DNA from: Dehalococcoidia bacterium UBA7891
Lineage (GTDB): Bacteria; Chloroflexota; Dehalococcoidia; Lucifugimonadales; UBA826
Assembly (NCBI GenBank): GCA_002500485.1
Contig: DLRJ01000037.1
Coordinates: forward strand, 1 to 18,051
DNA length: 18,051 bases
Direction of reading: 5' to 3'
The notes under the pieces are model-generated. The model was not told the DNA's origin. It saw nothing but the letters and a program-made list of their open reading frames with translations, and ran no database searches. Of this stretch, positions 1 through 7,507 are shown one piece after another (the stretch's first letter is position 1; the number at the start of each line of letters is the position of its first letter). Both the position numbers and the translations under genes were made by a program.

Positions 1-158
1 CCCCCAAAGGCCTGTATTATCAAATAAACTACCAAAGGGCCAATGCAGGCCCATAGTATTAGTCTGGGTGTGATGCGCATAAATCTACCTGGTTGTGGGG
101 TAACGAAAATCACGGTGATTTTAGCACAGCCTATCTCAGCCCTGGAGAAGTTAAGGAT

Positions 159-968
159 TTGAAATATAAGATTATTGCCTTGGATATTGACGGGACTCTG
201 AAAGGAGACTCTTCTTCTATTTCCCCTTACATGCTGGAAATATTAGATGAATGTTCCAAACGAGGTGCTTTGGTATCAGTCGCCACAGGTAGGAGCCTAA
301 AATCTGCCATGATTTTCCTCCGGCAAGCACCCATGATAGAGACAATCGTGTCGTTCCAAGGGGCGTTGGTCAGTTTCGATAGAGGAGAAAAAAAGGTTTG
401 GGAGACTTTCCTTTCAGCTCAGCAAGTGTCCCTTTCGGTGCGATTGCTAGCTCAATCTAACGTGGAGGTAGTGGGTTATGCAGGAGACGATGTCTACGTA
501 GAAGAAATGAGTGACTGGGCTGAGGCATACGGAGAAAGGAACGGAGTGAAAATATTTCTAGTGGATTCTTTGGAAGAAATCGGTAGGGATCTGTATCGTG
601 TCTTAGGAGTCGGAGACCCAGAAGTAGTGGCGGAGTTAGAATCCGATCTAAAATCGAAATATTCTGGTGAGGTGTATGCCACCCGCTCATTACCGCATTT
701 TTGCGAAATACTTAGTATCGATGCTGGTAAGGATAAAGCTTTGACATGGCTTTGTTCCCAGACTAATGTGATGGTTGAAGAAGTAATAGCTTTTGGAAAT
801 GGCTTCAATGACGTGGAAATGCTTAAGTGGGCCGGTAGAGGGGTTGCAATGGCTGGGGGAGAATCTGTAGTTTTTGAAGTATGTAATGACCTGGCCAAAA
901 GCCCAGATGAGGATGGAGTAGCTGTGTATTTAGAAGATCTTTTATCAAAGAATCAGATAGGGTTATAG
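159..968 (+). CDS. HAD-superfamily (Cof-type, subclass IIB) phosphatase
   Basis: A Mg-dependent phosphatase of the haloacid dehalogenase superfamily, probably acting on a sugar phosphate or similar small phosphoester in the cytosol. With a start at TTG 159 the protein is 269 aa. Motif I is DIDGT with nucleophile Asp9 and Asp11. Motif II is the Thr/Ser in VATGRS, followed by a C2-type cap in the middle. Motif III is the Lys of KDKAL, and motif IV is GNGFND near the C-terminus, the Cof/SupH hallmark. The open frame runs further upstream to a TTG at 93. I prefer 159 because it puts DIDGT at residue 9, as is normal for the family, and because GGAGAAG lies 8 nt upstream. It ends 5 nt before the ribokinase gene, so the two are probably co-transcribed. 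The substrate is unknown; a ribose- or nucleoside-derived phosphate would suit the neighbour. Confidence 0.88.
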   Translation: MKYKIIALDIDGTLKGDSSSISPYMLEILDECSKRGALVSVATGRSLKSAMIFLRQAPMIETIVSFQGALVSFDRGEKKVWETFLSAQQVSLSVRLLAQSNVEVVGYAGDDVYVEEMSDWAEAYGERNGVKIFLVDSLEEIGRDLYRVLGVGDPEVVAELESDLKSKYSGEVYATRSLPHFCEILSIDAGKDKALTWLCSQTNVMVEEVIAFGNGFNDVEMLKWAGRGVAMAGGESVVFEVCNDLAKSPDEDGVAVYLEDLLSKNQIGL

Positions 969-973
969 AATTC

Positions 974-1906
974 ATGCCTGCCTCACATATCGTTGTATTG
1001 GGCAGCCTGAATGTCGATTTAGTTACTGCTGTGGAAGAGTTGCCTAAGAATGGTCAAACTATTTTTTCAGATTCATTTGTTATTGAAAATGGTGGCAAAG
1101 GTGCCAATCAAGCAGTTGCAGCTTCGAGATTAGGGGCAAACGTGGCGATGATCGGAAGAGTGGGGGCTGATGTTTTCTCAGAACAGGTCTTAACTGACTT
1201 GAAATCTGAGGGGGTGGATGTCAGCCGTATAACGAAAGATGTAAATCACAGTACAGGTATAGCCTTGATAACTGTAGATTCAAAGTCTGAAAATACAATT
1301 GTTGTTTCATCTGGTGCCAATATGAGTTGTGGTGAAGTGGAGCTGGATTCCCTTAAGGACTGTATCGCCGGAGCGAGCTGCCTGCTGCTTCAAAACGAAG
1401 TGCCCCTTGAAGTTAACCTAGAGGCGGCGGATATAGCACGGGATAATAACGTTCCAGTAATTTGGGATCCGGCACCGTATGTTAGGGATATTGATGAACT
1501 TATCAGAAAAGTCGATTTTCTCACCCCGAACCAAACGGAAGCAGGGTTACTCACAAGTCGTGAATTAAAGGATGTGAAATCTGTTCATACAGCCTTATTG
1601 AAAATGAAGGATATTACTGAAGCGATATGCATTATCACCATGGGCCGTGAAGGACTCTTTTTATTATCAGGGAACGAATTGAAACATGTGCCTAGTTCCA
1701 CTGTGATAAGTGTTGACTCTGTAGCTGCAGGAGATGCGTTTACCGCCGGTTTGGCTGTCGCAATATCTGAAGGTTTAACGCTTATTGAAGCGGCCGAGTT
1801 GGGTTCCGCAGCCGGAGCACTTGCAACAACGAGAAGAGGTGCTCAAATTGCTATGCCCTTCAGAGCAGAAGTAGACTCATTGATGAACAAAACAACTAAA
1901 TCTTAG
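974..1906 (+). CDS. rbsK: Ribokinase (PfkB family)
   Basis: A PfkB-family carbohydrate kinase, most like ribokinase, which phosphorylates ribose to ribose-5-phosphate with ATP. The 310-aa length is typical (about 300-310). The N-terminal GSLNVDL strand, the sugar-binding GGKGANQA signature (residues 40-47), the TPNQTEAGLLT segment (184-194) and the C-terminal DSVAAGDAF signature (248-256) are all present, with Asp254 as catalytic base and AAGD as the anion hole. The ATG lies 5 nt after the HAD phosphatase stop, with only a weak AGGG upstream, so translational coupling is likely. The 3' end overlaps the convergent pyrD gene by 11 nt. Other PfkB sugar kinases cannot be fully excluded, but NVDL, GGKGANQA and TPNQTEA together favour ribokinase. 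No ribose transporter or rbsD is in view. Confidence 0.86.
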   Translation: MPASHIVVLGSLNVDLVTAVEELPKNGQTIFSDSFVIENGGKGANQAVAASRLGANVAMIGRVGADVFSEQVLTDLKSEGVDVSRITKDVNHSTGIALITVDSKSENTIVVSSGANMSCGEVELDSLKDCIAGASCLLLQNEVPLEVNLEAADIARDNNVPVIWDPAPYVRDIDELIRKVDFLTPNQTEAGLLTSRELKDVKSVHTALLKMKDITEAICIITMGREGLFLLSGNELKHVPSSTVISVDSVAAGDAFTAGLAVAISEGLTLIEAAELGSAAGALATTRRGAQIAMPFRAEVDSLMNKTTKS

Positions 1907-2912
1907 GATTACCTTTATTTGTAATAAGTTCAGATAGTTCCTTGTTGATCTTTTGGACGACCCTAGGCCCTTGATAAATAAGAGCTGTGAGAATCTGAAT
2001 GGAACTAGCCCCTGCCTTTAAGGCCTCATATGCTTGATAGCCGTTTGAAATTCCTCCACAGGCATTAATTTCTATACTATCACCGAATTCTGAGTGGTAA
2101 GTTTTAACCATCGCCAACGTATTTTCAAATAAAGGGTTTCCGCTCAGCCCTCCATGACCTACAGCAAGACCATCATGCGCAATTGGAATCGTGTTAGAAA
2201 CTGTCAGAGATTCCACCTTTTCCTCTAGGCAAATGCGACCCAAATTGAGGGTTTTTTCATGATCACCTTCATCGGACTTATATGGAGGCATTTTTACAAG
2301 GAGAGGTTTAGTTCTACTTTGGTTTACTTCAGCTAACAGTGATCTAAGTTTTGTCGGCTCTTGGAAAATTCTGAGGCCCTCAGTGTTAGGTGAGCTTATA
2401 TTTAATTCCATGGCATCACAAAAGGGTTCAAGTTGTCGGTGGCATTCAGTAATGTCAGGAATATCTGTTCCAGAAACACTCATGATGCGTACCGACTTTT
2501 TAGGAATAGATACCATCTTGGATATTTCGGATAAGGCTCTTTCTAGACCATCTCCAGGGAAGCCTAAAGCATTGATTAAAGCTGATTGGTTTTTCAGTCT
2601 AATGACTCTCGGTTTAGGATTACCCGGTCTTGCATCTTTGGTGATTGTGCCACCCATGACATATCCGAAACCAAGCTCTTGAAGAGATGATAAAAATTTG
2701 CAATTTTTATCATAGCCTGCAGCCAAACCAACTGGGTTTTTTATTGGGATACCCGCCACTGTAGCTTCTAAAAGTTCGTTGTGGTGTTGAAAATTGTTTC
2801 CAATCATTTGCCAAAACCAGGTTTGGGAGAGGCCAAGATCCGACAGGTGCCAAGCCATTTCTGGCTGCAATGTGAATAGAAGCGGTCTCATTAATTTCTT
2901 ATACAACTGCAT
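1896..2912 (-). CDS. pyrD: Dihydroorotate dehydrogenase (quinone), class 2
   Basis: Oxidises dihydroorotate to orotate in de novo pyrimidine synthesis, passing electrons through FMN to the quinone pool at the inner face of the membrane. The 338-aa length matches class 2 enzymes (E. coli about 336). An N-terminal amphipathic segment (MQLYKKLMRPLLF) suits membrane association, followed by GLAAGYDKN (62-70) and the GTIT segment. The catalytic loop NISSPNTEGLR (171-181) carries Ser as base, as in class 2, where class 1 uses Cys. INACGGI and a C-terminal LTALIYQGP form the FMN phosphate site. The start ATG at 2912 is preceded by AGGGG, about 8 nt away. The gene stands alone, convergent with rbsK and divergent from the gene at 3059, as is usual for a scattered pyr gene. 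Confidence 0.93.
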   Translation of the reverse strand: MQLYKKLMRPLLFTLQPEMAWHLSDLGLSQTWFWQMIGNNFQHHNELLEATVAGIPIKNPVGLAAGYDKNCKFLSSLQELGFGYVMGGTITKDARPGNPKPRVIRLKNQSALINALGFPGDGLERALSEISKMVSIPKKSVRIMSVSGTDIPDITECHRQLEPFCDAMELNISSPNTEGLRIFQEPTKLRSLLAEVNQSRTKPLLVKMPPYKSDEGDHEKTLNLGRICLEEKVESLTVSNTIPIAHDGLAVGHGGLSGNPLFENTLAMVKTYHSEFGDSIEINACGGISNGYQAYEALKAGASSIQILTALIYQGPRVVQKINKELSELITNKGNPKI

Positions 2913-2945
2913 ATGATGCCCCTAAACCTATCAGTTACAGACCCT

Positions 2946-2951
2946 ATTATA
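2946..2951 (-). promoter_or_regulatory. Candidate -10 box for pyrD
   Basis: On the minus strand this reads TATAAT, 33 nt upstream of the pyrD start codon, inside the 146-nt divergent gap. No convincing -35 hexamer lies at 16-18 nt. The call therefore rests on the perfect -10 and its position. Confidence 0.35.
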
Positions 2952-2998
2952 TTGAAATTATGACGAGTGTAGTTATATGGGTTGTCTATGATCTGGCA

Positions 2999-3004
2999 TA
3001 TAAT
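2999..3004 (+). promoter_or_regulatory. Candidate -10 box for the gene at 3059
   Basis: A perfect TATAAT 54 nt upstream of the start codon at 3059, facing away from the pyrD promoter. The predicted transcript would start near 3011. No good -35 hexamer is visible. Confidence 0.35.
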
Positions 3005-3058
3005 GGTCAGGGTGGCGGCGAATGGACAATAGCTAGATAAAGGGAATCTTTAATACAT

Positions 3059-3805
3059 ATGGATTTGCAATTTGAGCTTGGAAAGCCTGATGCTCCAAAA
3101 GGTCACGCATTGATTTATTTCAATGATGTTTCCACTGGATCTTGTTTTGCCTCCTATATCGTCCTTCTCCCCATCACTGTCGATGTAAGTAAGTACGTTC
3201 CGCCATTTTTGATGAATCAAGTAGGTGAAATCGGGCCTGGCGACATGTCGGCCTTTGCATTCCCTCCTGCTCCTGAAGAGGTGGAGGATTCAGAGTTTTT
3301 GAAAAACCTGGCAGAAACGAGACACGATGATTTGATATTTGGTGGAGACTACACAGCCTCCGATGTAACATCCGCTATGATGAAGGTGAATGATGTGGTG
3401 CAGGCTTATTTAGAACTATATGAAGAGGGTTCTGGTGTAGGTATTCATGAGCAGAACACTGCAATTTCTGAAAAATCAAATTTCCAAGTAAACGATATTA
3501 TTTACTCTATGATGAGTGAATCTGACCGGTTGAGCGAATTAACGAAACTTGTTGGGCGAATGCGATATGCTATTGAATCCGACGAAGAATCCCTTGTTGT
3601 TGAAACAGAGGCGGATCTAAATGCTATCTCCACTTATTTCTCGGAAATCTTTCAGATGCCTATTTTGATTGAATGGGCCTGTAAAGAAGGGAAAAGGGCC
3701 TCTGGTATCGCAGATTTATATCTGAAAAGGTGTTACCACCTAAGTTTAGAAGAATACGAAGATTTAGGAAGAGTGGAAGAACAAATAAAATCCTTAGGTG
3801 ACTAG
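3059..3805 (+). CDS. Conserved-looking protein of unknown function, 248 aa
   Basis: I do not recognise a characterised family. The protein is acidic and soluble-looking, with no signal peptide and no membrane helix. The first 60 residues look like a compact alpha/beta unit: an N-terminal MDLQFELG strand, a GHALIYF strand, then an aliphatic YIVLLPI strand followed by KYVPPFL. A Pro-rich acidic loop follows near residue 70. The C-terminal half is mostly helical (NDIIYSMMSESDRLSELTKLVG, then a long helix to the end). The general N-terminal style resembles uncharacterised proteins I associate with Chloroflexota genomes, but this is recollection and was not checked. The start ATG has only a distant AGGG, 14 nt upstream. 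The gene lies between divergent pyrD and a co-directional crotonase 67 nt downstream. Confidence 0.8.
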   Translation: MDLQFELGKPDAPKGHALIYFNDVSTGSCFASYIVLLPITVDVSKYVPPFLMNQVGEIGPGDMSAFAFPPAPEEVEDSEFLKNLAETRHDDLIFGGDYTASDVTSAMMKVNDVVQAYLELYEEGSGVGIHEQNTAISEKSNFQVNDIIYSMMSESDRLSELTKLVGRMRYAIESDEESLVVETEADLNAISTYFSEIFQMPILIEWACKEGKRASGIADLYLKRCYHLSLEEYEDLGRVEEQIKSLGD

Positions 3806-3872
3806 TGTCCACTTTTGAGTATGATCGTTGGTTTAAAATCCACTGTTAAATAACTTCAACGGAGACGTTTCA

Positions 3873-4688
3873 ATGACTGATATGGTTCAAGTTCATGACA
3901 GAGAGCATGTTCGGGTGATCAAAATGAACAGGCCGGCAAAAAAGAATGCGGCCTCTTTAGAACTCGCTTGGGGCGTAATAGAAGCAATTAGAGATGCTGC
4001 AGGGGAAGAAAACGTTTGGGTAATCGGGCTGACCGGTGTGGGAGACGCTTTTTGCGCTGGATTGGACCTGACTCCAGGGGAAGATCAAGAAAAATTCATA
4101 CCAATGTCAGACCAGGATAGATATCTAGATGATCTTGGTTGGGTTAGCCGTTTCTACCTGACTTTAAGAGAAGAGTGCGACAAACCGATTGTTGGTGGGA
4201 TTAATGGCGTTGCGGTTGGGGCAGGGTTGGCCTTAGCTATGGCGACGGATATCCGAATAATGGCTACCTCCGCCCGTCTCTTGGCAGGGTATCCTCGAAT
4301 TGGCGGGTCCCCCGACGGTGGCCTATCGATGACCTTGTCCCAAGCGATAGGCTATGAGCAAGCTATGAAATTTCTCCTTGAAAATAGAACCGTTACAGGT
4401 AAGGAAGCAATGGAAATAGGCATCGTTAGCCGAGTTGTTTCTGATGAATTATTTGAGGAGGAGTTCAATCATTACCTAGACTCCCTGACTAGCTTATCTC
4501 CGATCACAGCAAGGACCACAAAAAGAGTCCTCAGGGCGGCAAATCGGATCGATATTGAAAAACAACTTCACTATGAACTACTCAACATAGGCAAATCATT
4601 GGGTAGTTTGGACGGCCAGGAAGCTAGAAAAGCATTTATAGAAAAACGTCCCCCTATTTTCACTGGGAAAACTGAACAAAGAACCTAA
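3873..4688 (+). CDS. Enoyl-CoA hydratase/isomerase (crotonase) family protein
   Basis: A crotonase-fold enzyme acting on an acyl-CoA thioester, 271 aa (typical 255-275). Visible features are the N-terminal NRPAKKNA segment, FCAGLDL (60-66) forming one oxyanion-hole strand, and NGVAVGAGLALAM (111-123) forming the other. Next come YPRIGGSPDGG (140-150) and the C-terminal substrate helix with ARTTKRVLRAA. Aligned by eye with rat enoyl-CoA hydratase, both catalytic glutamates are absent: Glu144 corresponds to Ala120 and Glu164 to Arg142. Asp148 sits where dienoyl-CoA isomerases and PaaG-type isomerases keep an Asp. I therefore favour an isomerase or other crotonase chemistry over a classical hydratase. 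The ATG at 3873 has GGAG about 8 nt upstream. The 3' end overlaps the convergent MaoC-like gene by 4 nt. Confidence 0.87.
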   Translation: MTDMVQVHDREHVRVIKMNRPAKKNAASLELAWGVIEAIRDAAGEENVWVIGLTGVGDAFCAGLDLTPGEDQEKFIPMSDQDRYLDDLGWVSRFYLTLREECDKPIVGGINGVAVGAGLALAMATDIRIMATSARLLAGYPRIGGSPDGGLSMTLSQAIGYEQAMKFLLENRTVTGKEAMEIGIVSRVVSDELFEEEFNHYLDSLTSLSPITARTTKRVLRAANRIDIEKQLHYELLNIGKSLGSLDGQEARKAFIEKRPPIFTGKTEQRT

Positions 4689-5533
4689 CTGATTGCGTTT
4701 TCTCTTTCTTCAGGGGTAGCGATTTTAAATATAGTCCAATGTCTTAATTGAGCTATGTCTATCCCATTTTGATCCTGTAAAAGCACATCAAAGTTAACAA
4801 AATGATGGGCCTTTCTCTCATATGCAGCAACCATATGGGCACCCCCGAATACCTGAGTTCCGGTAGGTACAACATTAAGATGTTGTATTCTACTTCTGGT
4901 ATGCATTGAACTCGGAATATCGTAATTATGTCTCATAAGCTGTTCGGCCCATCCTGCAGTCCACGATGGGTGAGCGATTGGGTTAGCACCCACAAACAAA
5001 GGGTTGTTTGTCTGTTGCTTTAATGTGGTGAATTCGTTTGCAAGCGCCTCCGTGAAATTTATTTTCATTCCAGCCCAGTCGGATCCGATTTCGGCAGTTT
5101 CCAGTGTCAAAGATTTTTTTGGTTGCTCATCTCCAGTTGGATTTAAGGATGTAGAGCGAACAAACTCACTGGACCACTCTGATTTTCCCAAACCGACTTT
5201 CCCAACCACACATATAACATCATCTTGGTTAATCATTTCCACAGACCAGGATCCTGACCCATTATCTGCAGTTGCCCTAATGAGCATTTCATCATCCGGT
5301 ATTGTAGGTTGCCGGAAAGAAAATTCTGACCAGCCAACCTTCAACCAATCTTCCCCCAAAGCCTCGAGGATAGTGTCAGTAGCCCAACCCCAAACAGTCA
5401 CCCCCCCGACAAGGGCTCCCGGGAAACCATATGCCTTTGCGACTTCTGAGGAATGAATGGGATTAGAAATATCCGGGCTATCTTCATGTCCCAGGTAAGC
5501 AGTGACTTTGTTTTCAATGATTCTCGATGCCAT
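4685..5533 (-). CDS. MaoC-like double-hotdog protein (putative hydratase or thioesterase)
   Basis: 282 aa, the length of two hotdog domains in one chain, as in eukaryotic-type hydratase 2 and related MaoC proteins. The N-terminal half carries SNPIHSSEVAKAYGFPGALVGG (23-44), the recognisable hydratase-2-like helix and turn. The canonical pattern is Asp-x-Asn-Pro-x-His. Here the Asp is displaced by one residue (Asp21-Ile-Ser-Asn-Pro-Ile-His27), so the catalytic pair may not be intact. The C-terminal half contains a second hotdog-like region (NPIAHPSWTAGWAEQL through HLNVVPTGTQV). The start ATG follows GAGGTG at 6 nt. It is the last gene of the minus-strand cluster, 70 nt after the alpha/beta hydrolase, and the crotonase converges on it. 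The probable role is a CoA-thioester hydratase or binding protein; the substrate is unknown. Confidence 0.75.
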   Translation of the reverse strand: MASRIIENKVTAYLGHEDSPDISNPIHSSEVAKAYGFPGALVGGVTVWGWATDTILEALGEDWLKVGWSEFSFRQPTIPDDEMLIRATADNGSGSWSVEMINQDDVICVVGKVGLGKSEWSSEFVRSTSLNPTGDEQPKKSLTLETAEIGSDWAGMKINFTEALANEFTTLKQQTNNPLFVGANPIAHPSWTAGWAEQLMRHNYDIPSSMHTRSRIQHLNVVPTGTQVFGGAHMVAAYERKAHHFVNFDVLLQDQNGIDIAQLRHWTIFKIATPEERENAIS

Positions 5534-5603
5534 TCCTTCACCTCTTGATTTAACTGGTTCAGTTTGGGTTTGTAGGATACTTTACATATATCGGCTGTGT
5601 CCT

Positions 5604-6476
5604 TTATTTAGTCAGTATCTCACAATGTTGCATTATTGCATCAGCCACCAATTTTGTATTTTCCATCGGCAAAAAATGTGAGTGTTTAGAATACCTTTTT
5701 ACTACGGCGTCTGGGAACATGTTCCCTAGATCGTTTCTTGTGATTGACGGACCAAAGTCATCGAAGCTTTCAGTTGATTTCATAACCCTAGCTAATAAAA
5801 TTGATACTGGGTTTTCATAAGTCTTTAAGTCTTGTAACACTTTGGGGTCAATATAGGCGCCGTACATGGCAGCTTCCACCGAAGGTGGGCATGAGAGCCT
5901 ATATGAATCGTCATACCTTTCTAGTCCGTAAATACAGTAATCCATCAAAACTGCGGGCTCCCAGGAGGCAAAATTTTGATGTTGTATTAGCCGGTCGTAC
6001 ATCTCAGAGGGTCTTTCCCATCTATTTCTTCTTCTGGAAACAGGATGCGAATAGTCTGGTTCAACATTTGGCTTCTTTTTCTTGTACCGGTGGTCTACAA
6101 ATAAACTCGGATCACAAAGAACTAATCCGTTCACCAAACCTTTCATTTTAGAAGCAACGGATGTTATTACGTGTCCGCCCATAGAATGACCGATTCCTAT
6201 TATATTTGATAATTTTAAGACCCTAATTATTTCCATCACGTCTGGGACAAAGGAATCCCAAGGATATGGCGGTTCTGTTTTTGTACTTTTACCGTGCCCT
6301 CTCAGATCGATCGATATGCAATGATAGCCATTCAGTTTTTCAATAACACGGTTCCATATGCGACCATGGAAACCTGTTGCATGGCAGAACAACAGGGTTG
6401 GGCTATTTCCTTCCCACTCGTAGATAGTGTTCTGATAGTTTTTTATGGGGATTTCAATCGTCTTTGGCTCTTTCAA
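5604..6476 (-). CDS. Alpha/beta-fold hydrolase
   Basis: A serine hydrolase of the alpha/beta fold, 290 aa from the start chosen here. CHATGFHG (31-38) is the oxyanion strand with His-Gly. IDLRGHGKS follows, then the nucleophile elbow GHSMGG with Ser98. The C-terminal HSHFLPME supplies the catalytic His (about residue 267). A lid of roughly 100 residues rich in Arg, Tyr and Trp sits between them. The frame is open back to ATG 6530, but that codon lies inside the aldolase gene's terminator hairpin. TTG 6476 has AGAAGGA 8 nt upstream, just after the T-tract, and gives a normal N-terminus, so I take TTG 6476. It is followed by the MaoC-like gene 70 nt downstream. Likely an ester, lactone or C-C hydrolase, with unknown substrate. 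Confidence 0.85.
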   Translation of the reverse strand: MKEPKTIEIPIKNYQNTIYEWEGNSPTLLFCHATGFHGRIWNRVIEKLNGYHCISIDLRGHGKSTKTEPPYPWDSFVPDVMEIIRVLKLSNIIGIGHSMGGHVITSVASKMKGLVNGLVLCDPSLFVDHRYKKKKPNVEPDYSHPVSRRRNRWERPSEMYDRLIQHQNFASWEPAVLMDYCIYGLERYDDSYRLSCPPSVEAAMYGAYIDPKVLQDLKTYENPVSILLARVMKSTESFDDFGPSITRNDLGNMFPDAVVKRYSKHSHFLPMENTKLVADAIMQHCEILTK

Positions 6477-6494
6477 AAATTGTATCCTTCTAAC

Positions 6495-6528
6495 AAAAAA
6501 AGAGACCGCAGTCGTAGCCGCGGTCTCC
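6495..6528 (-). terminator. Intrinsic terminator after the HpcH/HpaI aldolase gene
   Basis: Read on the minus strand, an 8-bp perfect stem GAGACCGC/GCGGTCTC is extended inward by a G-C and a G-U pair. It closes a 6-nt loop and runs straight into seven Ts. It starts about 20 nt after the aldolase stop codon and 20-50 nt before the TTG start of the hydrolase. It should end or attenuate aldolase transcription and separate it from the two genes below. Confidence 0.9.
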
Positions 6529-6548
6529 AATTACGATGCTTTCAAGGG

Positions 6549-7442
6549 TTACCAGGGCATTTTCCGGTCCATTTCTTTTCTCAACTTATCTGCTATTGCC
6601 TCGTCCGGGACATGCAAAATCCTGGCTCCTATTTCGTGGAGAGCATGCCTTGCTCTTTCCTCGATCGTGAGATTCTCGTCTTGCCAACTGCATAGGAAAG
6701 TTAACCCTGATTTATCACATGCATTCTTTACTATATTCCTGGCCTCATCCATTTCCTGAGTATATGGAGGGTCGTGGAGGTCCGGGTCTCCATGCGACAT
6801 GCCCATATCCCCAGGTCCCCATTCAGCAAATGAAATTCCCGGTACCGCAGCAATATTGTCCGCGTCTGGTAAGCAAAACCTATCTTCAATTTTTAGGCCC
6901 AATAGGAGTTCACCATTTGGATTCAAAGGCCATGGGTCAGCTTTCCGCATGTAATCTGTTGGGTCCATATCCCATATTGCAGCCGGCTCCTTCTGTCCAC
7001 CACCACCCCGTAAACCTTCCGGTATACCTTGATCTCTTCCTATCGTTTGGAAAACATATCGAGAAGCAGCCACAAATGTTGCGACAGCATCAGCCCTTCT
7101 GGTATGGGTATGCAAAATACCATGTACGCCCGTAGATAATACATGCCTGATTTGCCAGGCGTTGTAGATCACTTCTTCGGGAGTCATACAATTTGAAGGG
7201 ACTGTTGTTATAACTGTTGGAGTGAGATGTCCACTTGGAGTTGGTCCGCCATCCTTCAACCCTTTCATAAATTTACTTAACCCAACTGTATCAAAAGGAT
7301 GATGTTCAAAATCAAACTGAATAAGATCGGCCCATGTCTGTGACATTTCTTTGCCGCATTCGTAAGTTAATTCCGGTGCGGAAACAGCGAAAATAGCCTG
7401 ATTTTGCTCAATAAGTTCTATGCACTTGTTAATTCTGCTCAT
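6549..7442 (-). CDS. HpcH/HpaI-family aldolase
   Basis: A class II (metal-dependent) pyruvate-type aldolase of the HpcH/HpaI fold, 297 aa, slightly longer than HpaI (about 265). The family's DxEH segment appears as FDFEHHPFD (43-51). Metal ligands are Glu186 in KIED and Asp212 in EWGPGDMGMSHG. It departs from the classical enzymes in two places. The Arg that stabilises the pyruvate enolate (VRVP in HpaI) is replaced (ITTVP, Thr80), and the usual VPxV strand is LHTHTRRADAV (110-120). There is also a Gly-rich GLRGGGGQ loop near 143-150. This looks like a distinct, probably catabolic, subfamily. The ATG at 7442 has GGGAGGA 6 nt upstream. It follows the SDR gene by 65 nt on the same strand and ends at a strong terminator. 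Confidence 0.85.
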   Translation of the reverse strand: MSRINKCIELIEQNQAIFAVSAPELTYECGKEMSQTWADLIQFDFEHHPFDTVGLSKFMKGLKDGGPTPSGHLTPTVITTVPSNCMTPEEVIYNAWQIRHVLSTGVHGILHTHTRRADAVATFVAASRYVFQTIGRDQGIPEGLRGGGGQKEPAAIWDMDPTDYMRKADPWPLNPNGELLLGLKIEDRFCLPDADNIAAVPGISFAEWGPGDMGMSHGDPDLHDPPYTQEMDEARNIVKNACDKSGLTFLCSWQDENLTIEERARHALHEIGARILHVPDEAIADKLRKEMDRKMPW

Positions 7443-7507
7443 ATTTAGTCCTCCCGCTTATTTGTGAATATTCTAATCGAAGCTATACAGAACGCAATTA
7501 TTTGATC

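Noticed and set aside
1..158. Possible tail of an upstream plus-strand gene (frame ending TAG at 54-56), a minus-strand start at 54, and a GGGCC/GGCCC hairpin at 37-52
   Set aside because: Each piece is under 60 nt and lacks a ribosome site or T-tract. The short reach of the window cannot decide between them.
1896..1906. Convergent overlap of rbsK and pyrD stop regions, and of crotonase and hotdog genes (4685-4688)
   Set aside because: Short tail overlaps are common in compact genomes and need no special explanation.
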